Origin: Plutella xylostella
Lineage: Eukaryota > Arthropoda > Insecta > Lepidoptera > Plutellidae
Assembly: GCF_932276165.1 (NCBI RefSeq)
Contig: NC_064001.1
Location: forward strand, 1,867,501-1,931,500
Length of the DNA: 64,000 nucleotides
Direction of reading: 5' to 3'
The notes under the pieces are model-generated. The model searched no databases, was not told the origin of the DNA, and worked only from the letters and a program-made list of their open reading frames with translations. Shown here piece after piece: positions 63,830 to 64,000 of this stretch (its first letter is position 1; every line of letters begins with the position of its first letter). Made by a program: the position numbers and the translations under genes.

Positions 63830-64000
63830 AGTCCTAAATGGTTTTCCCGTGAGAATAACGGGTGAAAAGTGAAAAGTAGCATATAGATGAGTTAATCCAA
63901 GGTGTCAACTACTACATGCCAAAATACATAAAAAATGTACCATCTGTTTAATCTACCGCGAAAGAGTAACAAACATCCATCAATACTTTAATTGTTTTAT
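63830..64000 (+). mobile_element. LINE-type 3' end (gttttcccgtg family), cut by window end
   Basis: The words gttttcccgtgagaataacg, agttaatccaaggtgtcaac and accgcgaaagagtaacaaac match the order in 2960-3150. Confidence 0.55.

Overview
The window is AT-rich, intron- and transposon-dense animal DNA, almost certainly from a moth or butterfly (Lepidoptera). Three things point there: a gene for an ommochrome-binding-protein-like secreted protein, a family known from Lepidoptera; several tRNA-derived SINEs, RTE/I-type LINE ends and short foldback elements of kinds familiar from lepidopteran genomes; and splice-bounded exons of an insect-type unc-13 gene. No bacterial operons, rRNA, CRISPR array or viral genes were seen.

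Host genes. Four + strand exons (29140-29169, 29250-29352, 56449-56563, 57654-57777) join in consistent phase and encode the N-terminal C2 domain of UNC-13/Munc13, the synaptic-vesicle priming factor. The first coding exon and everything after 57777 were not found, so most of the window is unc-13 intron or upstream DNA. The intron between the second and third exons found here is about 27.1 kb. A single-exon gene for an ommochrome-binding-like protein (58213-59034 or 59079) lies on the - strand inside the next unc-13 intron.

The main mobile element is an apparently complete DIRS-type (tyrosine-recombinase) retrotransposon at 43070-48706, in sense orientation within the 27-kb intron. It has 155-bp inverted terminal repeats, an internal complementary region that reproduces the joined ends, a TATA/Inr/DPE-like promoter, a leader with four ~96-bp tandem repeats, and open gag, RT-RNase H and tyrosine-recombinase frames. 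A 6129-bp stretch (about 33459-39587), holding the 3' half of one SINE, a second SINE, several MITEs and the first 2.65 kb of the DIRS element, is repeated directly in tandem at 39588-45716 with no difference noticed. This is either a very recent duplication or an assembly error.

The rest is layered repeats. There is a 5'-truncated I-type LINE (31282-32663) whose 3' end matches the tail of a tRNA-derived SINE present as two full copies and several partial ones. Two other tRNA-headed SINE families are present. A pogo/Tigger-like DNA transposon (10326-13033) has lost its catalytic core and received two retroposon insertions. Many foldback MITEs have TAA/TTA (PIF/Harbinger-like) or TA (Tc1/mariner-like) target duplications, some nested. 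Relics of R1, RTE and CR1/Jockey-type LINEs are scattered throughout. Between these lie long stretches in which nothing was recognised.
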